From positions 1 through 41,445 of the forward strand of contig NZ_CANMJE010000019.1 of NCBI RefSeq assembly GCF_947498095.1: DNA of 41,445 nucleotides, read 5' to 3'. This document shows, piece by piece, positions 29,104 through 38,791 of this stretch; position 1 is the first letter of the stretch, and each line of letters begins with the position of its first letter. This stretch comes from an uncultured Shimia sp. (lineage in GTDB: Bacteria > Pseudomonadota > Alphaproteobacteria > Rhodobacterales > Rhodobacteraceae). A model generated the notes under the pieces. The model did not search any database and had not been told where the DNA came from. It saw only the letters and a list, made by a program, of their open reading frames with translations. The position numbers and the translations under genes were made by a program.

Positions 29104-30627
29104 ATGGCCATTTTGGACCAGGTTGAGGTGAAAGACGGTGTCGATCAGGAAACTGTCGATGCCGTGCGCGAAGTTGGTGGCAGCTACAAGTATGGCTGGG
29201 AAACCGACATTGAAATGGAATACGCCCCCAAAGGGCTGACCGAAGATATCGTGCGTCTGATTTCGGAAAAGAATGAAGAGCCTGAGTGGATGACTGAGTG
29301 GCGTCTTGAGGCTTTTGCCCGCTGGAAACAGCTGAAAGAGCCGGATTGGGCGATGCTCGATTACCCCGAGGTCGATTTCCAGGACCAGTACTATTATGCC
29401 CGTCCCAAAAGCATGGAAGAAAAACCAAAGTCATTGGACGAGGTTGATCCCAAACTATTGGCAACATACGAAAGACTGGGCATCCCGCTGAAAGAACAGA
29501 TGATCCTTGCCGGCGTTGAAGGCGCCGAAAACGCCCCCGCCGAAGGTCGTAAGGTTGCCGTGGATGCGGTGTTTGACTCGGTCAGCGTTGGCACGACATT
29601 CCAGAAGGAACTGCAAGACGCGGGCGTAATTTTCTGCTCGATCACGGAAGCGGTGAAAAACCACCCCGAGTTGGTGCGCAAATATCTGGGGTCGGTTGTG
29701 CCTGTTTCGGACAACTTTTACGCCACGCTCAACAGTGCGGTCTATTCCGATGGCTCGTTTGTTTATGTGCCACCGGGCGTGCGCTGCCCGATGGAACTGT
29801 CGACCTATTTCCGCATTAACGCGGAAAACACCGGTCAGTTTGAACGCACATTGATCATCGCCGACAAAGGGTCTTACGTCAGCTATCTTGAAGGCTGTAC
29901 CGCGCCGCAACGCGACACCTCGCAACTGCACGCCGCTGTGGTTGAGATCATCATCGAAGAAGACGCCGAGGTGAAATACTCGACCGTTCAGAACTGGTAT
30001 CCCGGCGATGAGAACGGCAAGGGTGGGATCTATAACTTTGTGACCAAACGCGCCGATTGTCGGGGCGACCGCTCCAAGGTGATGTGGACGCAAGTGGAAA
30101 CCGGTTCAGCCGTAACCTGGAAGTACCCGTCTTGCATTCTGCGCGGTGACGACAGCCAGGGCGAGTTCTACTCAATCGCCATCACCAACAACCATCAGCA
30201 GGCCGACACTGGCACCAAGATGATCCATCTTGGTAAAAACACCAAGTCGCGCATTGTGTCCAAGGGCATCAGCGCGGGCTTTGCCCAGAACACCTATCGC
30301 GGGCAGGTCTCTATGCATCCCAAGGCCAAGGACGGCCGCAACTACACGCAATGTGACTCGCTTCTGATTGGCGATAAATGCGGGGCGCACACGGTGCCCT
30401 ATATCGAAGTCCGCAACAACTCGGCGCGGGTGGAACACGAGGCGACGACGTCCAAGGTGGATGACGACCAGATGTTCTATTGCCGCCAGCGTGGCATGGA
30501 CGAGGAAGAGGCCGTCGCACTGATCGTCAACGGTTTCGCCAAGGAAGTTCTGCAGGCGCTGCCGATGGAGTTTGCCATGGAAGCACAGCAGCTTGTGGCG
30601 ATTTCGCTGGAGGGATCCGTTGGCTAA
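29104..30627 (+). CDS. sufB: Fe-S scaffold subunit SufB
   Basis: A 507-residue subunit of the SufBCD scaffold. Typical blocks are [80 protein letters not shown] and the C-terminal [20 protein letters not shown]. The start at 29104 follows aggag and matches the family opening; an upstream in-frame start lies inside iscS. The gene is 17 bases after iscS. Confidence 0.97.
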   Translation: MAILDQVEVKDGVDQETVDAVREVGGSYKYGWETDIEMEYAPKGLTEDIVRLISEKNEEPEWMTEWRLEAFARWKQLKEPDWAMLDYPEVDFQDQYYYARPKSMEEKPKSLDEVDPKLLATYERLGIPLKEQMILAGVEGAENAPAEGRKVAVDAVFDSVSVGTTFQKELQDAGVIFCSITEAVKNHPELVRKYLGSVVPVSDNFYATLNSAVYSDGSFVYVPPGVRCPMELSTYFRINAENTGQFERTLIIADKGSYVSYLEGCTAPQRDTSQLHAAVVEIIIEEDAEVKYSTVQNWYPGDENGKGGIYNFVTKRADCRGDRSKVMWTQVETGSAVTWKYPSCILRGDDSQGEFYSIAITNNHQQADTGTKMIHLGKNTKSRIVSKGISAGFAQNTYRGQVSMHPKAKDGRNYTQCDSLLIGDKCGAHTVPYIEVRNNSARVEHEATTSKVDDDQMFYCRQRGMDEEEAVALIVNGFAKEVLQALPMEFAMEAQQLVAISLEGSVG

Positions 30628-30826
30628 TACAAGCGCAAAAATTGAAGGCTGGCTGCCCTATGCTCTGCCGGTCCTCGGCGGTCTTTTGGGCGTGGTCTGG
30701 GTCAATATCGCTGCCTGGAGTTACATCAACCCGGTCATTGCCGTTGTGGTGGGCGCCTTGTTGGGGCGTGTGGCTGCGATTGTCGTGACTCGCGCGATGC
30801 GCAAATCCCGGCGGAAAGGGCCCTAA
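30620..30826 (+). CDS. Small membrane protein between sufB and sufC (TTG start)
   Basis: A 68-residue protein with two likely membrane helices ([19 protein letters not shown] and [21 protein letters not shown]) and a basic tail ([11 protein letters not shown]). No ATG is suitable. The TTG at 30620 overlaps the sufB stop and has a perfect ggaggg (30609-30614) five bases before it, which decides the start. I do not recognise a family. Its position implies co-translation with sufB and a possible link to Fe-S assembly at the membrane. Confidence 0.7.
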   Translation: MANTSAKIEGWLPYALPVLGGLLGVVWVNIAAWSYINPVIAVVVGALLGRVAAIVVTRAMRKSRRKGP

Positions 30827-30827
30827 G

Positions 30828-31034
30828 ATGGAAACGCTCCACCAGTTGATGCAGCAATCGGTTGGCGTGGGCGCCGGTATGGCGCTTGGCAGTGCTGTGG
30901 GCTTTGGCATCCGCAAGCACCGCAATGGCACAGGCGAAGGTCTAATCGGCGGCTCAGTGTTTGTAACCTCTGCGGTCTGCGGCATGGTCGCAATGGGCGC
31001 CATGATGTTTTTGATTTGGCTGGGGATTTTCTGA
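30828..31034 (+). CDS. Small Gly-rich membrane protein
   Basis: A 68-residue protein with two Gly/Ala-rich membrane helices ([16 protein letters not shown] and [21 protein letters not shown]) joined by a short charged loop ([10 protein letters not shown]). It starts 1 base after the preceding gene's stop and its stop overlaps the ATG of the YbjQ-like gene by one base. No family recognised. The tight coupling suggests it works with its two neighbours. Confidence 0.75.
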   Translation: METLHQLMQQSVGVGAGMALGSAVGFGIRKHRNGTGEGLIGGSVFVTSAVCGMVAMGAMMFLIWLGIF

Positions 31035-31348
31035 TGATCGTCACCACCACACCTTCCATCGAAGGCCGCAAGATCACCGATTACAAGGGCATCGTCGTAG
31101 GCGAGGCCATCATGGGCGCCAACGTGGTGCGCGATATCTTTGCCTCGATCACGGACATCGTGGGCGGGCGCTCGGGTGCTTATGAAACAAAACTGCAGGA
31201 CGCGCGCGAAACCGCGCTGGACGAACTGCAATCCCGCGCTGAAGCGCTGGGGGCTGACGCCGTTGTCGGCGTCGATCTGGATTACGAAGTTGTGGGAGAC
31301 ACGATGTTGATGGTTTCGGCCAGCGGCACTGCGGTCACCTTGGGATAA
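31034..31348 (+). CDS. YbjQ/UPF0145 family protein
   Basis: A 104-residue protein of the YbjQ (UPF0145, putative heavy-metal-binding) family. The signature blocks are [20 protein letters not shown], the GGRSGAYE turn, [16 protein letters not shown] and the closing [11 protein letters not shown]. It forms pentamers in known structures, but its function is not established. It overlaps the previous gene by one base and lies 58 bases before sufC. Confidence 0.88.
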   Translation: MIVTTTPSIEGRKITDYKGIVVGEAIMGANVVRDIFASITDIVGGRSGAYETKLQDARETALDELQSRAEALGADAVVGVDLDYEVVGDTMLMVSASGTAVTLG

Positions 31349-31406
31349 ATTGACATAGAAACCGGCGGCGCGCGAACCCGTCATTTGGACGATTGAAGGA
31401 AAAAAG

Positions 31407-32162
31407 ATGCTGGAAATCAAAGGCCTGAAGGTCAAACTTGAAGAAGAAGACAAGCAAATCCTCAAAGGGGTCGACCTGACCGTTGAGGCGGGCAAGGTCC
31501 ATGCCATCATGGGGCCAAACGGCTCGGGCAAGTCGACCTTGTCCTATGTCCTTTCGGGGCGCGATGGGTATGAAGTGACCGGTGGCAGTGCGACGCTCTT
31601 GGGCGACGATCTCTTGGACATGGAAACCGAAGAACGCGCAGCTGCGGGCCTGTTTCTGGCGTTCCAATACCCGGTGGAAATTCCCGGCGTGGGCAACATG
31701 ACCTTTCTGCGCACGGCTGTGAATGCCCAACGTAAGGCGCGCGGAGAAGAAGAAATGAGCGCCGCTGAGTTCCTTAAGGTTGTTCGGGCCAAGGCCAAAA
31801 CCCTTAAGATCGACGCCGATATGCTGAAACGCCCGGTGAACGTCGGATTCTCGGGTGGCGAGAAAAAACGTAATGAAATCCTGCAGATGGCCATGCTTGA
31901 ACCCAAGATGTGTATTCTGGATGAGACCGACTCGGGTCTTGATGTCGATGCCATGAAGCTGGTGTCCGAAGGCGTTAACGCACTGCGGGATGAGGGACGT
32001 GGGTTCCTTGTTATCACACACTATCAACGCCTGTTGGACCATATTAAACCTGACGTCGTGCACATCATGGCCGATGGCCGCATCGTCAAATCCGGTGGCC
32101 CCGAGCTGGCTCTCGAAGTCGAAAATAACGGGTATGCCGACATTCTGGCGGAGACAGCGTAA
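31407..32162 (+). CDS. sufC: Fe-S assembly ATPase SufC
   Basis: A 251-residue ABC-type ATPase of the SufBCD complex. Walker A is GPNGSGKST, the Q loop is FLAFQYPVEIPG, the signature is FSGGEKKRNEI and Walker B is MCILDETDSGLD. SufC has no membrane domain and drives conformational change in SufB/SufD. Gaagga precedes the start. Its stop overlaps the sufD ATG by one base. Confidence 0.98.
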   Translation: MLEIKGLKVKLEEEDKQILKGVDLTVEAGKVHAIMGPNGSGKSTLSYVLSGRDGYEVTGGSATLLGDDLLDMETEERAAAGLFLAFQYPVEIPGVGNMTFLRTAVNAQRKARGEEEMSAAEFLKVVRAKAKTLKIDADMLKRPVNVGFSGGEKKRNEILQMAMLEPKMCILDETDSGLDVDAMKLVSEGVNALRDEGRGFLVITHYQRLLDHIKPDVVHIMADGRIVKSGGPELALEVENNGYADILAETA

Positions 32163-33448
32163 TGGCGCTGGATGATCTGAAAACCTCCGCGACCGAGGGG
32201 CGGTTGTCGTCGATGACACTGCCCGACGTCGGATGCACCGCCGAGGCTCGCCAAGACGCGCTGGCCCGCGTGCGGGCGATGGGTCTGCCTCAGCGTCGGG
32301 ATGAGTACTGGAAATGGACACGTCCCGACACCTTTGTGCAAACCGAAGCCCCCAGGGCCTCGTTGTTTCACATGGACGAAACACCGCTGTTCGACGCGGT
32401 AGATCGCCTGAAAATCGTCTTTGTGGACGGGGTCTATAGCGCCGAACGCTCTGACGACCTCAGCCTTGAGGGCGTGCAGATTGATCGCCTTGAAGACATC
32501 TGCTGCACAGATGAGCATTGGGCAGAAGATCTCTATGGCACGCTGGAAGCGGCGGGTCAGGTTCCGGTCGAACGCCCTCTTGCAGCACTGAACACCGCAT
32601 TTGCCGGTGATGGGGTTGCGATCCGTGTGACGGGCAAGGTCTCCAAGCCGATCAGTCTTATGTACACGCATGAATCTGAAGTTTCGGATGTATTCCTGCA
32701 CCACATTATTCGCGTGGAAACCGGCGCCGAACTGACCATTCTTGAAAACGGCCCGGCGGCTGCGCGTTTTAACAAGTGCATGGAGATCGACATCGCCGAT
32801 GGCGGCACTCTGCATCATGTGCGTGCGCAAGGTCGCGATCATGAGCGCCGCGCGGTGACACATATGTTCGCGCGTCTGGGTGAAGAGTCTGTGTTCAAGA
32901 GCTTTACGCTGACCGCAAACGGCGTGCTGACCCGCAACGAAGCGGTTGTGGAGCTGACTGGTGACAATGCCGTGGTGCATATCGCCGGCGCTTGTGTTGG
33001 CGACGGGGACTTTCACCACGACGACACCGTGTTCATCACCCACAAAGGGGTAAACTGCGAAAGCCGTCAGGTGTTCAAAAAGGTGCTGTGCAACGGCGCG
33101 ACGGGCGTTTTCCAAGGCAAGATTTTGGTGAAACAATCGGCTCAGAAAACAGATGGTTACCAGATTAGCCAATCATTGTTGCTGGACGAAGACAGCCAAT
33201 TTTATGCCAAGCCCGAGTTGGAAATCTACGCCGATGACGTGGCCTGTTCGCATGGCTCAACGTCAGGTGCGATTGATGAGGACGCTCTGTTCTACCTTCG
33301 CGCACGTGGTGTTCCGCATGATATGGCGACCGACCTTTTGACGCTGGCCTTCCTAGCCGAAGCCTTGGACGAGATTGAAGATGAGGCCCTTGCGGCAGAC
33401 CTCTACACGCGTCTTGAAGGTTGGCTGGTTCGGAGACGCCACGGCTAA
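32162..33448 (+). CDS. sufD: Fe-S scaffold subunit SufD
   Basis: A 428-residue paralogue of SufB. Typical C-terminal blocks are FQGKILVKQSAQKTDGYQIS, LLLDEDSQFYAKPELEIYAD and DVACSHGSTSGAIDEDALFY (with conserved Cys and His), then LRARGVPHDMATDLLTLAFL. It stabilises the scaffold and contributes to cluster building. It is coupled to sufC and its stop overlaps the ATG of the next gene by one base. Confidence 0.97.
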   Translation: MALDDLKTSATEGRLSSMTLPDVGCTAEARQDALARVRAMGLPQRRDEYWKWTRPDTFVQTEAPRASLFHMDETPLFDAVDRLKIVFVDGVYSAERSDDLSLEGVQIDRLEDICCTDEHWAEDLYGTLEAAGQVPVERPLAALNTAFAGDGVAIRVTGKVSKPISLMYTHESEVSDVFLHHIIRVETGAELTILENGPAAARFNKCMEIDIADGGTLHHVRAQGRDHERRAVTHMFARLGEESVFKSFTLTANGVLTRNEAVVELTGDNAVVHIAGACVGDGDFHHDDTVFITHKGVNCESRQVFKKVLCNGATGVFQGKILVKQSAQKTDGYQISQSLLLDEDSQFYAKPELEIYADDVACSHGSTSGAIDEDALFYLRARGVPHDMATDLLTLAFLAEALDEIEDEALAADLYTRLEGWLVRRRHG

Positions 33449-33933
33449 TGTCTGTGATAGGCGACATCGTTGCGACATATGGCGGGCCACGCAAAGTTGT
33501 GGCGCGTCATTTGGCGATGGGCCAGCGCGAGGACAGGGTGCTTGTCATTCTGATGGCCGCTTGTGTGATGCTGTTTGTGGCATCCTGGCCCTTCAACGCC
33601 CGGCGCGCGCATCTTGAGGCGATCGACATGGGGCCACTCATGGGGGGCTCGCTGTTCGCGTTGATGTTCATGGCGCCACTGTTGTTTTATGTCTTGTCAG
33701 CCATTGTTGGGTTTGTTCTGGCGCGTTTTGGCTGGAAGGGCGGCGGTTATGGCAGCCGCTTTGCAATGTTCTGGGCGCTTCTGGCAACCTCTCCGGTTTT
33801 ACTGTTGCACGGCTTGGTGCGGGGCTTTATCGGCCCGGGCGTACAGGAGCAAGTCGTCGGCCTGATCTGGTTCGTTTTGTTCATGTGGTTCTGGATTTCA
33901 GGCCTCTGGCAAGCCGGAAGATCTGCCGCATGA
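33448..33933 (+). CDS. YIP1-like membrane protein, first copy
   Basis: A 161-residue protein with four or five membrane helices (for example VILMAACVMLFVASWPF, GSLFALMFMAPLLFYVLSAI and VVGLIWFVLFMWFWISGLW). The layout resembles small YIP1-family proteins. Its ATG overlaps the sufD stop by one base and its own stop overlaps the next gene's ATG by four bases, so translation is chained. Function is unknown. Confidence 0.75.
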   Translation: MSVIGDIVATYGGPRKVVARHLAMGQREDRVLVILMAACVMLFVASWPFNARRAHLEAIDMGPLMGGSLFALMFMAPLLFYVLSAIVGFVLARFGWKGGGYGSRFAMFWALLATSPVLLLHGLVRGFIGPGVQEQVVGLIWFVLFMWFWISGLWQAGRSAA

Positions 33934-34508
33934 CGTTTCTGCGTGCCCTTTTTGTGCAGACGATCGTCGCACCAGATAACGCCGCGCGGGTGATCGCCGG
34001 GATGAACCTGTCGCGCGAGGCAGGCTGGATGGCATTGTTGCTGGCAGCGATCCTGAACACGCTGATCTACTTCACTAATATCGCACTGGTGCCAGTCCCG
34101 GATGACTTCTGGGTGCCGATCATTCGCACACCGCTTACCTATCTTGTGGCGTCGTTTTCGTTGACGGTGGTACTGGTTTTTGCGCTGTTCTGGGCGGGCC
34201 AGATGCTCAAGGGTCAGGCCCGTTTGCCGGTGTTGGTGAGCCTCGTGGCGTGGCTCTTTTGCGTCCAAAGTGCTGCAGATTTGCTGTTTGTTGCATTGTT
34301 CTTGTTTGTGCCGATGCTGGCGGGGGTGTTTTCGCTGGCTGCCGGGCTGTATGGCATCTGGATTTTGATTAACTTTATCACGGTCGCTCAGGGGTTTCCC
34401 GACAGAGGCAAGGCCGTTATGACAATTGTCTTGGCGCTCATGGGGCTGGTAGTGGGGCTGTCGCTCTTTCTGTCGGTCACTGGGCTGACAGCGATGGGAA
34501 TACGCTGA
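33930..34508 (+). CDS. YIP1-like membrane protein, second copy
   Basis: A 192-residue protein with about five membrane helices (WMALLLAAILNTLIYF, TYLVASFSLTVVLVFALFWA, then ALMGLVVGLSLFLSVTGL). It is YIP1-like; ALFWAGQMLKGQARLPVLVS and YGIWILINFITVAQGF fit that family. The start at 33930 is decided by the 4-base overlap with the first copy, and its stop overlaps the sufS ATG by one base. Function is unknown; the location ties it to the Fe-S operon. Confidence 0.8.
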   Translation: MTFLRALFVQTIVAPDNAARVIAGMNLSREAGWMALLLAAILNTLIYFTNIALVPVPDDFWVPIIRTPLTYLVASFSLTVVLVFALFWAGQMLKGQARLPVLVSLVAWLFCVQSAADLLFVALFLFVPMLAGVFSLAAGLYGIWILINFITVAQGFPDRGKAVMTIVLALMGLVVGLSLFLSVTGLTAMGIR

Positions 34509-35728
34509 TGTACGATGTAAAACAGGTTCGTTCGGATTTTCCGATCCTTTCGCGTGAGGTCAATGGCAAGCCCTTGGTCTATCTCGACAACGGCGCATCG
34601 GCGCAAAAGCCGCAGGTGGTGATTGACGCAATCACGCAAGCGTACTCTCAGGAATATGCAAATGTTCACAGAGGGTTGCACTATCTTTCTAACCTTGCGA
34701 CCGACAAGTATGAGGCTGTGCGCGGCATCATTGCACAGTTCCTGAATGCCGCGTCCGAGGATGAGATTGTGCTGAACTCGGGCACCACCGAAGGTATCAA
34801 CATGGTGGCCTATGGCTGGGCCATGCCACGCCTGCAGGCCGGTGATGAGATCATCCTGTCGGTCATGGAGCATCACGCCAACATCGTGCCTTGGCACTTC
34901 CTGCGCGAGCGACAGGGTGTGGTGATCAAATGGGTTGATGTGGACGCCACCGGCGCGCTCGATCCGCAGGCCGTGATTGACGCCATCACACCAAAGACGA
35001 AACTGATTGCCGTCACCCAGTGTTCCAACGTTCTGGGCACAATGGTTGATGTCAAAGCCATCACGCAAGGCGCCCATGCCAAAGGTGTGCCCGTGCTGGT
35101 GGATGGCTCACAAGGTGCGGTTCACGCCCCTGTCGATGTGCAGGACATCGGCTGCGATTTCTATGCCATCACGGGCCACAAGTTGTACGGTCCTTCCGGT
35201 TCTGGCGCTATTTATTGCAAATCCGAACGCATGGCCGAGATGCGCCCGTTTCTTGGCGGTGGCGACATGATCAAAGAGGTCTCGAAAGAGGGCGTCATCT
35301 ATAACGACCCTCCAATGATGTTTGAGGCCGGGACACCAGGCATTGTTCAGACCATCGGTCTGGGCGTGGCACTTGAGTACATGATGGACCTTGGTATGGA
35401 ACACATTGCAGCGCACGAAGCGTCGTTGCGTGACTATGCCATGCAGCGCCTTGGTGGGTTGAACTGGCTGCAGGTACAGGGAACAACCGTCGACAAAGCC
35501 GCGATCTTTTCCTTTACGCTGGATGGTGCCGCGCATGCCCATGACATCTCAACCATCCTTGACAAAAAGGGTGTTGCGGTGCGGGCAGGGCATCACTGTG
35601 CCGGTCCTTTGATGGATCATCTTGGCGTAACTGCGACCTGTCGGGCCTCCTTTGGGCTTTATAATACAACGGACGAAGTCGACACGCTGATCGACGCGTT
35701 GGAACTGGCGCATGAATTGTTTGCCTGA
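34508..35728 (+). CDS. sufS: Cysteine desulfurase SufS (class II)
   Basis: A 406-residue PLP enzyme. The PLP lysine is Lys225 in [13 protein letters not shown] and the catalytic cysteine is Cys364 in [15 protein letters not shown], the R-x-G-H-H-C form that marks the SufS class. The opening [20 protein letters not shown] and [20 protein letters not shown] are standard. It normally needs SufE or SufU to pass sulfur on; neither gene is present in this operon. It is the last gene before tRNA-Arg. Confidence 0.96.
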   Translation: MYDVKQVRSDFPILSREVNGKPLVYLDNGASAQKPQVVIDAITQAYSQEYANVHRGLHYLSNLATDKYEAVRGIIAQFLNAASEDEIVLNSGTTEGINMVAYGWAMPRLQAGDEIILSVMEHHANIVPWHFLRERQGVVIKWVDVDATGALDPQAVIDAITPKTKLIAVTQCSNVLGTMVDVKAITQGAHAKGVPVLVDGSQGAVHAPVDVQDIGCDFYAITGHKLYGPSGSGAIYCKSERMAEMRPFLGGGDMIKEVSKEGVIYNDPPMMFEAGTPGIVQTIGLGVALEYMMDLGMEHIAAHEASLRDYAMQRLGGLNWLQVQGTTVDKAAIFSFTLDGAAHAHDISTILDKKGVAVRAGHHCAGPLMDHLGVTATCRASFGLYNTTDEVDTLIDALELAHELFA

Positions 35729-35779
35729 AGACAAAATCCGATTGCGGGGCGCGGTCTCGGTGGCTATACCCGCGCTCAG

Positions 35780-35856
<77 letters not shown>

Positions 35857-36264
35857 TCACATATCGATAACTAATTGTTTATTATGTTATTTTAAAGTTG
35901 AGGGAAAATATGTTCCCCCAATTGTTCCCTCTGTTGAAATCTGGATACAGTTTTTACTACTTGTTGTTAGACTTGAAATTCTGTTTCCGTGTCGGGCACT
36001 GGTAGGCCTTTTAGCAGTCGCAAATATTCAAGACCCCTAGATCAAAGAGCCTTGCTGTAGGATGAAAGACAATAGGCCAAGTTCCGGAACTTGGGCGAAC
36101 TATGGAAGCAGGCTGAGGATTTGAGGGATTGCAGTCCAATATGTCTTCGTAATCTGGGCGCGAATTTACTCTAGACAATTGTTTTTTGGATATTCAATTT
36201 CTTAGTCCGGTTTTCCAAAAGCCTTTTCTATACTTTTGTACAGGAAAGATAACCCCGCTCACCC
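35857..36264. other. AT-rich non-coding boundary after tRNA-Arg
   Basis: No gene was found here. Right after the tRNA the sequence becomes AT-rich and contains two TGTTCCC direct repeats (35911-35917 and 35923-35929). No integrase gene or duplicate of the tRNA-Arg 3' end was found in the window. One weak plus-strand frame (35849-36040) runs out of the tRNA and I do not call it a gene. Confidence 0.5.
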
Positions 36265-36543
36265 CTACACTTGCCAGTTACTTTTAGCAGGCGTTTTAAC
36301 TCGGGGCTTGGAGTCACCAATTGCGCGAAGCGATAGGGCCGACGCAATAAGAAACACAGCAATTAGTAGAAGTTCGTCGTGTGGCAGCTTTGACACCCAC
36401 TCAAATGTCGAAAGCCTTTCTAGTATGACTTGCCACTCGGAGATTTGCGTATTTTTGAGCACCTGCTCGCTCACCCGAAACAGCGAGATGGCCAGACCGG
36501 ATATCGAAATCAAGAATAGGATAGATGCAAATAGCGTGAACAT
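36265..36543 (-). CDS. Small two-helix membrane protein
   Basis: A 92-residue protein. The start at 36543 is chosen because aggag lies seven bases upstream (plus-strand ctcct at 36550-36554) and the protein then begins with a membrane helix (FTLFASILFLISISGLAISL). A second helix (LLLIAVFLIASALSLRAIG) precedes a basic tail (KPRVKTPAKSNWQ). The longer frame to 36684 adds non-membrane sequence without a ribosome site. No family recognised. Confidence 0.6.
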   Translation of the reverse strand: MFTLFASILFLISISGLAISLFRVSEQVLKNTQISEWQVILERLSTFEWVSKLPHDELLLIAVFLIASALSLRAIGDSKPRVKTPAKSNWQV

Positions 36544-36710
36544 TAGACTACTCCTATGGCCCCTTGTCTGCAGGTTTTGCACAGTTTTCGGGCCTAAGTT
36601 TGCCGAAATGATGGTATAAATTGAACTCTGCGACAGACAAGGCGAGCAATGTCGAGCCAAAGAAAAGCGGAGCCGAAGCCCCACCAGTTTCTATTGTTTG
36701 GAGGGCCGCT

Positions 36711-36863
36711 CAACACTTTCTACCTAGCTCTAACCATTCAGCTAAGCGAAGCTGATCAATCTCCGCAAATTTGGCTCGAGCTGCATCGACAAGGCTAACA
36801 ATCGCATCTTTGGTTTTCGGTTCTAGCTTGTCAGTGAAAATTTGCGACCATCAGATCAAGCAT
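36711..36863 (-). pseudogene. Frameshifted remnant of a small protein gene
   Basis: On the minus strand one frame reads MLDLMVANF and hits a stop; shifting one base at the TTTT run (about 36832-36835) gives TDKLEPKTKDAIVSLV followed by DAARAKFAEIDQLRLAEWLE and a stop at 36711. The shifted frame is clearly protein-like (amphipathic, helical). It is either a small gene with one indel or the 3' end of a larger lost gene. Family unknown. Confidence 0.4.
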
Positions 36864-37007
36864 CCCAACCAATCATTTAATAAGGCTGATTGCGTTATCG
36901 GTGTTATGGTACGCTTCAATGTGTTGGGTTGATACAGCTAAGTGGCAAAGGCTTCAGGTCTGAACATTCCGGCAATGCGTGTTGCAATGCCAAATGGATG
37001 CTTGGAG

Positions 37008-38186
37008 CTAAACATCTTGCTTTGCCTCTAACGCATTAACTCGTTTGATCGCGTAAAGAGTCGCAAATGGCCCAATCAATTCGAAGGCAATTGTAGTGCT
37101 AACAGTCAAAGCCATGATCGATTCTGACCATTGTGGGAAGTGCTTGCTTGCAACCAGTGCCATACCGATTGCTACCCCCGCTTGCGGCATTAAAGCGATC
37201 CCAAACCAAGGACGTTGTGCCACCGGAGCGTTTCCGAGGCGTGCGCCGACCCACCCACCGAAAACGCGTGCGACTGACCGAAGGGTAAGATACGCACCAC
37301 CGACGATGCCCACCGTTTTGAGGTCGCCTAAATCTAAGGATGCACCCGCAAGGAGGAAAAACAAAATCATGAATGGCCATTGAATGTGCTCGATTTCATG
37401 AAACGCTTTAGTGTGGTGGCGAGCAGTATTTACGATGACCATGCCAGCGGTCATGCCGCTGATAAGGTAAGAAAGCTGAAATTGGAGCGATAAACCTGCG
37501 GTTAGGAACACAAGTGCTAGCGCTTCAATCTGCAACGGTTGACCCTTTGATAGCCGACCGGTGAGGAAGGCAGCAGGCATTCCAATGACCAGACCGAGTG
37601 CAATGGAGCCACCAAGTTCATAGAGTACTCCGAACAAGGCATTGGTGTCAGATTGGCCTCCAAGAGACTCCACGAAAACAATTATGAACCCAAAAGCGAT
37701 GAGGCCCCACGCATCATCTATAGCCACGACGCCTTTCAATGTGCGCGTGAAGGTGTTGTCCACACCGGATTGCCGGATGACGTCTTGAGTTGCAGCAGGT
37801 GCCGTTGCTGTGGCGACTGCTCCAAGAATCAGGGCAACCCCTAGATCCAACCCCATAAGCCAAAGCCCCATTGCTACAAATGCAATTGTAAACAGAACGA
37901 TTGAAATCGAGATAAATAGAATCTGCTTTCCGTGTTCAGCAAGGTTGCGTTTGGTGAGTGAGCTGCCGAGCAGAAAGGCAACCAGAGTCAGCGCCGAAAT
38001 CGACAACATTTCGTACCAAGCGCTGAGGTCGGTTGGGATCAGGCTGAGCCCTGAGTCGCCCGCAATGAGCCCGCAGCCCAAGAGCAAAGTAACCCTCGGT
38101 AAACGGGTTCGCTGACCAATCTGATCTGCGATGAGGCCAACAGAAAACAAGGCACCGAGCGCTATGAAGATTGTGGCTAAGTCCAT
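37008..38186 (-). CDS. Cation/proton antiporter (Na+/H+ exchanger family)
   Basis: A 392-residue membrane protein with about 11-12 helices. It belongs to the Na+/H+ exchanger family (CPA): ALILGAVATATAPAATQDVI followed by GVVAIDDAWGLIAFGF, where the Asp-Asp pair is the ion-binding site, and later LLAGASLDLGDLK and FGIALMPQAGVAIGMALVAS. There is no C-terminal TrkA domain, so it is the short form. Ion specificity (Na+ or K+) is not clear. It lies alone on the minus strand in the right accessory segment. Confidence 0.9.
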   Translation of the reverse strand: MDLATIFIALGALFSVGLIADQIGQRTRLPRVTLLLGCGLIAGDSGLSLIPTDLSAWYEMLSISALTLVAFLLGSSLTKRNLAEHGKQILFISISIVLFTIAFVAMGLWLMGLDLGVALILGAVATATAPAATQDVIRQSGVDNTFTRTLKGVVAIDDAWGLIAFGFIIVFVESLGGQSDTNALFGVLYELGGSIALGLVIGMPAAFLTGRLSKGQPLQIEALALVFLTAGLSLQFQLSYLISGMTAGMVIVNTARHHTKAFHEIEHIQWPFMILFFLLAGASLDLGDLKTVGIVGGAYLTLRSVARVFGGWVGARLGNAPVAQRPWFGIALMPQAGVAIGMALVASKHFPQWSESIMALTVSTTIAFELIGPFATLYAIKRVNALEAKQDV

Positions 38187-38258
38187 ATCAGTTGATTGCT
38201 CTTATTAAAAATCATGTTGGCGCTTTTTTTAACCGCTGAAAGCGTTGCAAGCCCTCTG

Positions 38259-38504
38259 CTAACTGCTAAGCCTAGGACGAAATGAGCTATTTGTGATAAG
38301 AAAAACCCCGCTACGGGGACGCAACGGGGCGCACTTCATTGAAATACCACTCACGAGCCTAATAACAGGCAAGAAGATTATCGCAGAAGTATTCCAATGT
38401 CGGAATGTGGTGAATTGTCCGATGTCGTTAGGTAAGCTTTCTTGGCGCCAGACGAAGCCTCCCACCGTATCCAAACAAGCATCATCTGAAGTGCTTTTTC
38501 TCAT
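38259..38504 (-). pseudogene. Possible remnant of an IS5-family transposase N-terminus
   Basis: The 81-residue frame contains VWRQESLPNDIGQFTTFRHW, which resembles the N-terminal block of IS5/IS427 transposases (WR..LP...G..TT...RW). Nothing after it matches, and a terminator lies inside the frame, so if real it is a decayed fragment. The rest of the 38187-38791 gap shows no gene. A short palindrome, ccaatgg-cgg-ccattgg, lies near 38745-38761. Confidence 0.3.
38299..38318 (-). terminator. Rho-independent terminator (minus strand)
   Basis: On the minus strand ccccg-tag-cgggg (38306-38318) is followed by five T residues (38301-38305). It could end minus-strand transcripts coming from the GFA gene region or from the transposase remnant. 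Confidence 0.7.
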
Positions 38505-38791
38505 TTGGTGTTGATTTTACTTGGAAGTCACCTCTGGAACCTCCCTTAACTACAGTGAAGCTCAATAGGTAAAGGCCAATTTGCGCGTCTCAGTCCTTTC
38601 CGGAGTACGCTGAAGATTCTTGCCTAGGCTCTGGGCCGATGGACCGATCCTTGCGCCAATGGCAGCTTCGACTGTGAGCAGACCCTGACGAAAACGGTAT
38701 TATGATCGAGATCCGGACAAAGTGAACTTTCGCCGCGGTTGCGCCAATGGCGGCCATTGGGTGGCCGGAAGGTGTTAAACGTTTTACCAAG

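Noticed and set aside
31335..33172. Long minus-strand open frames opposite sufC and sufD (349 and 382 residues)
   Set aside because: Shadows of the sufC and sufD genes; no domain or ribosome site supports them.
35911..35929. Two TGTTCCC repeats as a CRISPR start
   Set aside because: Only two 7-base copies 12 bases apart; far too short and too few for a CRISPR array.
38590..38790. 66-residue minus-strand frame before the GFA gene
   Set aside because: No domain or ribosome site; the DNA looks like intergenic sequence with a short palindrome.
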